This document shows, piece after piece, positions 10,595 through 13,196 of a stretch of 13,196 nucleotides of DNA. The first letter of the stretch is position 1. Every line of letters begins with the position of its first letter. The translations under genes were made by a program, and so were the position numbers. Below the pieces are notes generated by a model. The model made no database searches. It saw only the letters and a program-made list of their open reading frames with translations, and had not been told where the DNA came from. The DNA lies in the NCBI GenBank assembly GCA_947643945.1, contig CANRXN010000004.1, positions 1 to 13,196 on the forward strand, read 5' to 3'. Source of the DNA: an uncultured Clostridium sp. (lineage in GTDB: Bacteria; Bacillota; Clostridia; TANB77; CAG-508).

Positions 10595-10841
10595 GTGAAT
10601 TGCTATATTTTCTTTAATTTTTAAGAAAATAGATGTTACAATTTACAGATAATTTATATTAGCTAAAGAGTTATCCTATACTATTTTTTCTCCATTCCCA
10701 ATTGCTAACCATTTTTAAATAGGGTTATTAGCTGTAACAAAATTTTTGCTGTATTTTTTAATTACCAAAAATTGTGGCTTTTCATATAATGATAGAAGTA
10801 GTATAATATAATTAGTAGATGTTAAGGAGGAAGTTATCTTT
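10595..10841. other. Divergent intergenic region between the shape cluster and mecA
   Basis: The gap between the two starts is 10513-10841. Beyond the two promoters listed, the stretch 10600-10760 is plain AT-rich sequence with no open frame having a ribosome site, no clear RNA fold and no long repeat. The string TTTCATATAATGAT recurs at 3288-3301 and at 10781-10794, each time around a presumed -10 box. Confidence 0.5.
10762..10790 (+). promoter_or_regulatory. Putative promoter of mecA
   Basis: TTACCA (10762-10767) and a perfect TATAAT (10785-10790) are 17 nt apart, putting the transcription start near 10797 and a leader of about 45 nt before the mecA ATG. The -35 match is 4 of 6. A second TATAAT at 10802-10807 has no partner at proper spacing. 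Confidence 0.5.
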
Positions 10842-11467
10842 ATGAAAATTGAAAAACTTACAGAAAATAAAATTCGTGTGATTCTTCCATTAGAAGAGTT
10901 GGAAATGAATCATTTAAATCTTCATAGTATTATGGCAAAGGGGTTGGAATCACGGAGAGATTTTTTCCGGTATTTTAAAAAGGGCAGAAAAGGAAATTGA
11001 TTTCCATACAGATGGCTGTAAATTATTGATTGAAGCTTTTTCTTCTATGGAGGATGTGGTTGTTTTTACCATTACGAAATATGTGCCAGAAAATTGTCCT
11101 TCTAATCCTAAAAAGTTGGTTGTAAAACGAAAGACTTTTAATGAGGTTTCTACTTATTCAGTTTGTCAATTTGATAGTTTTGAAGATTTTTGCCAGTTTT
11201 GCAATCGTTTTAAATCTTTACATAAAGCAAATGACGGCAAGTTAGCCAAAAATATTGCTTTGTATTTTTGGAAAGATACTTATTATTTAGTTTTACGAAA
11301 TGTGAATGTGAAGGCTCCTTCACTTAAGTTGTTTTATTCTTCTTTGACTGAGTTTCGGGAAGTTTGTTTCTTGCTCAAAGCATTTTGAGGCTAAACTTTT
11401 GGAGCATGGAAAAGTTGTGATTAAGAAAAATGCAATTGATGTTGGTGTGGATTTCTTTGCTTGTTAA
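10842..11467 (+). CDS. mecA: Adaptor protein MecA, read across two CGG +1 shifts
   Basis: Read plainly the gene stops after ~51 codons and is split in three. Skipping the C at CGG 10953-10955 and 11356-11358 gives one 207-residue protein, the normal MecA length. The N-terminal domain begins MKIEKLTENKIRVILPLEEL and continues KRAEKEIDFHTDGCKLLIEA and VVFTITKYVPE. A charged linker (NPKKLVVKRKTFNE) follows, and the C-terminal domain contains FDSFEDFCQFCNRF, LYFWKDTYYLVLRN, FGKFVSCSKHFEAKLLEHGK and IKKNAIDV, as in the ClpC-binding half of MecA. In Bacillus, MecA hands substrates to ClpCP; here the substrates are unknown. An AAGGAGG site is 11 nt before the ATG. Six cysteines or so is high for the family. 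Confidence 0.88.
10953..10955 (+). other. In-frame CGG, +1 shift site 1 of mecA
   Basis: This is codon 38. The frame reads GAA TCA CGG AGA GAT. Skipping the C gives GAA TCA GGA GAG ATT TTT TCC GGT ATT, residues LESGEIFSGILKRAEKEIDF, which joins the two halves of the MecA N-terminal domain. A second CGG at 10968-10970 straddles codons (TCC GGT) after the shift and needs no correction. Confidence 0.88.
11356..11358 (+). other. In-frame CGG, +1 shift site 2 of mecA
   Basis: This is residue ~172 in the corrected frame. The frame reads GAG TTT CGG GAA GTT and would stop 10 codons later. Skipping the C gives GAG TTT GGG AAG TTT GTT, residues LTEFGKFVSCSKHFEAKLLE, continuing to the natural stop at 11465-11467. 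An EYG/EFG triplet at this place is usual in MecA. Confidence 0.88.
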
Positions 11468-11488
11468 AGATGCCAACAGTTCCAGTTT

Positions 11489-11582
11489 CGTCCCCACTGG
11501 TTCCGGGTTTAAATGGGGACGTAAATGGGGACGCCGGGTTTAAATGGGGACGAATTTAAAGGTGTCGATTTCGACCCCTTTG
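11489..11582. repeat. GC-richer repeat patch with TAAATGGGGACG units
   Basis: The 19-mer CCGGGTTTAAATGGGGACG occurs at 11503-11521 and again at 11534-11552, with a partial copy TAAATGGGGACG at 11522-11533 between them. Its core is inverted at 11489-11496 (CGTCCCCA). A second imperfect hairpin, AAAGGTGTCGA / TCGACCCCTTT, follows at about 11558-11581. The patch is far richer in G and C than anything around it and codes for nothing. GGGGAC-type inverted repeats often flank REP-associated (Y1/RAYT) transposases in Bacillota, so a REP-like or MITE remnant is a reasonable guess; no transposase is in the window. Confidence 0.75.
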
Positions 11583-11591
11583 ATATTTGGA

Positions 11592-11623
11592 AAATACCAA
11601 AGAGACAAATCTCTTTGGTATTT
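11592..11623. terminator. Bidirectional hairpin terminator between mecA and the M23 gene
   Basis: A perfect 14-bp stem, AAATACCAAAGAGA (11592-11605) and TCTCTTTGGTATTT (11610-11623), encloses a CAAA loop and ends in T-rich sequence on the plus side and ATTTTCC on the minus side. It touches the M23 stop codon (11626-11624) and lies 125 bp after the mecA stop, so it can serve both convergent genes. Confidence 0.85.
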
Positions 11624-12622
11624 TTAATATACATAGTTTTGTGGGTTGTAGGCTACGCCATTTACTCTTACTTCTAAATGTAGGTGTGGTCCTGTTGAGT
11701 TTCCAGTTGATCCAACGGCTGCTATAGTTTGTCCTTGTGATACTTGGGTTCCTGCAGATACATATAGCTTGCTACAATGTCCATAATAGGTTTGTACACC
11801 ATTTTGATGTGTGATTACTATCATATTTCCGTAAGATCCTTTTCTTCCAGAGAAAGTAACCGTTCCAGAGGCTGCTGCTCCAATTGGTGTTCCTGTGGAT
11901 GCTGCAATGTCTAGCCCGGTATGTGAGGATTTTCTTAGGTTGCTTCTTACGCCAAATCTTGAGGTGATAACTCCTGATACTGGTCTTGCTAAGGATATTC
12001 CTATGTTTGCTTTTCCTCCTGATGTGGTTAGTGATGTGTTTACACTTCCTGTTGTTTTGGTTTTAGCTACTGTTACTGTTTGGACTGGTTCTTTGTATAG
12101 GTTTGTTACTGCTTCTTCTGCTGTTGCTAGTTCTTGCATGTTTTCTTCGTATTTTTCGATAATTGATATTTTTTCAAGGTTGGAACTGTTTTTTTCTTTT
12201 AATCCGTTTACTACTTGTTCTGCTTCTTCAAAGCTTGCTACGTATTGTTTTTCTTCTTCACTATCAGCAATGGCATAGTAACGATAATAGGTGGTTCCTT
12301 GTTCTTTTATTTTTTGGTAGATTTCGTCGTCATTGGCTACGATATCTTTTTTTAGTAAGCATAGTTTATATTCTGGGAGATTTTCTACTTGTACAAAGGC
12401 TATGTTTCCGTTTTCTTCTTCTCCACTTTCTATGTAATCATTGATTTTGTGTTGTAGTTCTGCTTTTTTTTCGGTGTATCCTATTTGCTCTCCATTCATG
12501 TATACACTGTAGGTTGGCTTGTATAAAAAGGCAATGGCTCCTACGATTAAAAAAACCGAAATGGCAAAAAGGACTATGAATTTTATGCTTTTTTTCGTGT
12601 GTATGATTACTTTTTTAAACAT
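11624..12622 (-). CDS. Membrane-anchored M23 (LytM-type) peptidoglycan endopeptidase
   Basis: A 332-residue protein with a basic N-terminus (FKKVIIHTKKSIKF), one membrane helix or uncleaved signal (IVLFAISVFLIVGAIAFLY), a ~170-residue extracellular region rich in Glu/Lys, and a C-terminal peptidase M23 domain. The zinc ligands are visible: His ~234 and Asp ~238 in SHTGLDIA, and His ~315 in HLHLEVR, with His ~313 catalytic. Enzymes of this family cut peptide cross-links of peptidoglycan, or act as amidase activators when residues are missing; here the set is complete. Start choice: ATG 12622 has GAGGA 6-7 nt upstream, whereas the in-frame TTG at 12634 sits directly on the AAGGAG box. No G5 or LysM domain was recognised. 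No in-frame CGG. Confidence 0.9.
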   Translation of the reverse strand: MFKKVIIHTKKSIKFIVLFAISVFLIVGAIAFLYKPTYSVYMNGEQIGYTEKKAELQHKINDYIESGEEENGNIAFVQVENLPEYKLCLLKKDIVANDDEIYQKIKEQGTTYYRYYAIADSEEEKQYVASFEEAEQVVNGLKEKNSSNLEKISIIEKYEENMQELATAEEAVTNLYKEPVQTVTVAKTKTTGSVNTSLTTSGGKANIGISLARPVSGVITSRFGVRSNLRKSSHTGLDIAASTGTPIGAAASGTVTFSGRKGSYGNMIVITHQNGVQTYYGHCSKLYVSAGTQVSQGQTIAAVGSTGNSTGPHLHLEVRVNGVAYNPQNYVY

Positions 12623-12742
12623 GTTTATCCTCAATCTCCTTTGTATTTTTTTATTCTACGAAGTTAGTGCATTTCTAGCTTTTCCGTAGGTAATAGGTGT
12701 GTTAAATTTAAGATTTTAAATGTGTTTTGTAATGTTATTGTA

Positions 12743-12771
12743 ATAATATTGTAATATATGTTTTTTTGCAA
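12743..12771 (-). promoter_or_regulatory. Putative promoter of the M23 peptidase gene
   Basis: On the minus strand TTGCAA (12771-12766) precedes TATTAT (12748-12743) by 17 nt. The leader to the M23 ATG would be about 114 nt. Both boxes are imperfect and the region is AT-rich. Confidence 0.35.
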
Positions 12772-12959
12772 AGAGAGTGCTTGTTCAATTTTCGTGCTTT
12801 TTTTCGCTTTTTTTAATGTTATCTTCGTTTTTTTCCATTTATCTCTCATTTTCATTTTTGAGATTCTTTTAAGGTAAATTTCTTGTAAGTCTTTTTTGTA
12901 AGCGTGTATAGGATTTTTATAATATTTTTAGCTGATTAGAATTAAGTTCGTATAACAGG

Positions 12960-12988
12960 TTGACTTAATTCTGGTTTGTTGATAGAAT
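12960..12988 (+). promoter_or_regulatory. Sigma-A-type promoter of the prepilin-like gene
   Basis: TTGACT (12960-12965) and TAGAAT (12983-12988) are 17 nt apart, each matching 5 of 6. Transcription would begin near 12995, with the AAGTGAGG ribosome site at 13012-13019. An inverted repeat AGAATTAAG (12938-12946) / CTTAATTCT (12964-12972) overlaps the -35 box and could be an operator. Confidence 0.6.
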
Positions 12989-13026
12989 GCCAATAGAAAA
13001 ATAACAAAAGAAAGTGAGGATTTAAA

Positions 13027-13196
13027 ATGAGAAACACAAGAACTAACAAGGGTATTACTTTAATTGCTTTAGTAATAACTATTATTGTTTTGTTAATTTT
13101 AGCTGCTGTATCTGTTGCAACTTTAACAGGCAATAATGGAATTTTGCGGAAAAGCAACAAAAGCAAAAGAGGAGCAGTCACATGCACAAGTAAAAG
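13027..13196 (+). CDS. Type IV prepilin-like protein, N-terminal part, with a CGG +1 shift
   Basis: ATG 13027 follows AAGTGAGG by 7 nt. The N-terminus RNTRTNKG precedes ITLIALVITIIVLLILAAVS, the prepilin cleavage site (after Gly) and hydrophobic helix. Position 5 after the cut is Ala instead of the classic Glu, a common variant in clostridial prepilin-like proteins. Then comes VATLTGNNGIL. At codon 41 the frame meets CGG; skipping the C gives GKATKAKEEQSHAQVK, which fits the family's usual continuation (NGIL-xxA-xxAKEE). Without the skip it reads RKSNKSKRGAVTCTSK, which fits nothing. The gene continues past the right edge. Role: pilin or pseudopilin, processed by a prepilin peptidase and exposed on the surface. 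Confidence 0.85.
   Translation, partial: MRNTRTNKGITLIALVITIIVLLILAAVSVATLTGNNGILRKSNKSKRGAVTCTSK
13147..13149 (+). other. In-frame CGG, +1 shift site of the prepilin-like gene
   Basis: This is codon 41. The frame reads ATT TTG CGG AAA AGC AAC. Skipping the C gives ATT TTG GGA AAA GCA ACA AAA GCA AAA GAG GAG CAG. Only the second reading yields the AKEEQ-type amphipathic helix expected here. Confidence 0.85.

Larger units (their letters stand above)
12623..13026. other. Divergent intergenic region, about 400 bp
   Basis: It holds the presumed minus promoter of the M23 gene and the plus promoter of the prepilin-like gene. A 63-codon minus frame at 12855-12664 has no ribosome site and a low-complexity Lys/Ile composition, so I do not call it. 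No RNA gene or riboswitch fold was recognised. TATTGTAATA is repeated in near-tandem around 12735-12757. Confidence 0.45.

Noticed and set aside
12735..12757. Near-tandem TATTGTAATA repeats as a CRISPR or iteron array
   Set aside because: Only about two to three short imperfect AT-rich copies, no spacers and no replication or cas genes nearby.
12664..12855. 63-codon minus-strand frame
   Set aside because: No ribosome site, Lys/Ile low-complexity composition from AT-rich DNA, no recognisable family.

Overview
The window comes from an AT-rich, low-GC Gram-positive genome, most likely an uncultured gut-type member of the Clostridia (Bacillota). The gene families point there: a DUF4321-radC-mreBCD-PBP2-minC cluster, a MecA adaptor, and a prepilin-like protein with an ITLIALVITIIVLLIL N-terminus. 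So do the strong GGAGG-type ribosome sites, the frequent TTG starts and the AGA-dominated arginine usage. I cannot place it more finely.

Layout: (1) 1-2928, minus: a very large secreted surface protein, 976 codons read without a stop and running off the left edge. (2) 3320-4100, plus: two small overlapping genes of unknown function, tail to tail with (3) the minus-strand cluster 10512->4103: DUF4321 protein, radC, mreB, mreC, mreD, PBP2 (mrdA-type), minC. This cluster makes and positions the cell wall: MreB filaments with MreC/MreD organise the elongasome whose transpeptidase is PBP2, and MinC restricts the division septum. A good promoter (TTGAAA-N17-TATAAT) sits just upstream of the DUF4321 gene. 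(4) 10842-11467, plus: mecA, a Clp-protease adaptor. (5) 11475-11623: a GC-richer repeat patch and a strong bidirectional terminator. (6) 12622-11624, minus: membrane-anchored M23 (LytM) peptidase. (7) 13027-end, plus: start of a prepilin-like gene behind its own promoter.

The outstanding observation is a decoding anomaly. Five genes (mreB, radC, PBP2 twice, mecA twice, the prepilin-like gene) look broken by single-base frameshifts, seven in all. All seven occur at an in-frame CGG codon, and all seven are repaired by the same rule: skip the C and read the next three bases, GGN, as glycine (GGA x4, GGG x2, GGC x1). In most cases this is a glycine the family conserves. In my hand reading of every supported gene (about 3,800 codons) there is no in-frame CGG that behaves as ordinary arginine, while about 29 CGG triplets that straddle two codons cause no shift. 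This is hard to explain as random sequencing error or gene decay. It suggests that this lineage treats CGG as an unassigned or +1-frameshifting codon (CGGN -> Gly). Genes below are therefore annotated full length across these sites, and each site is listed separately.
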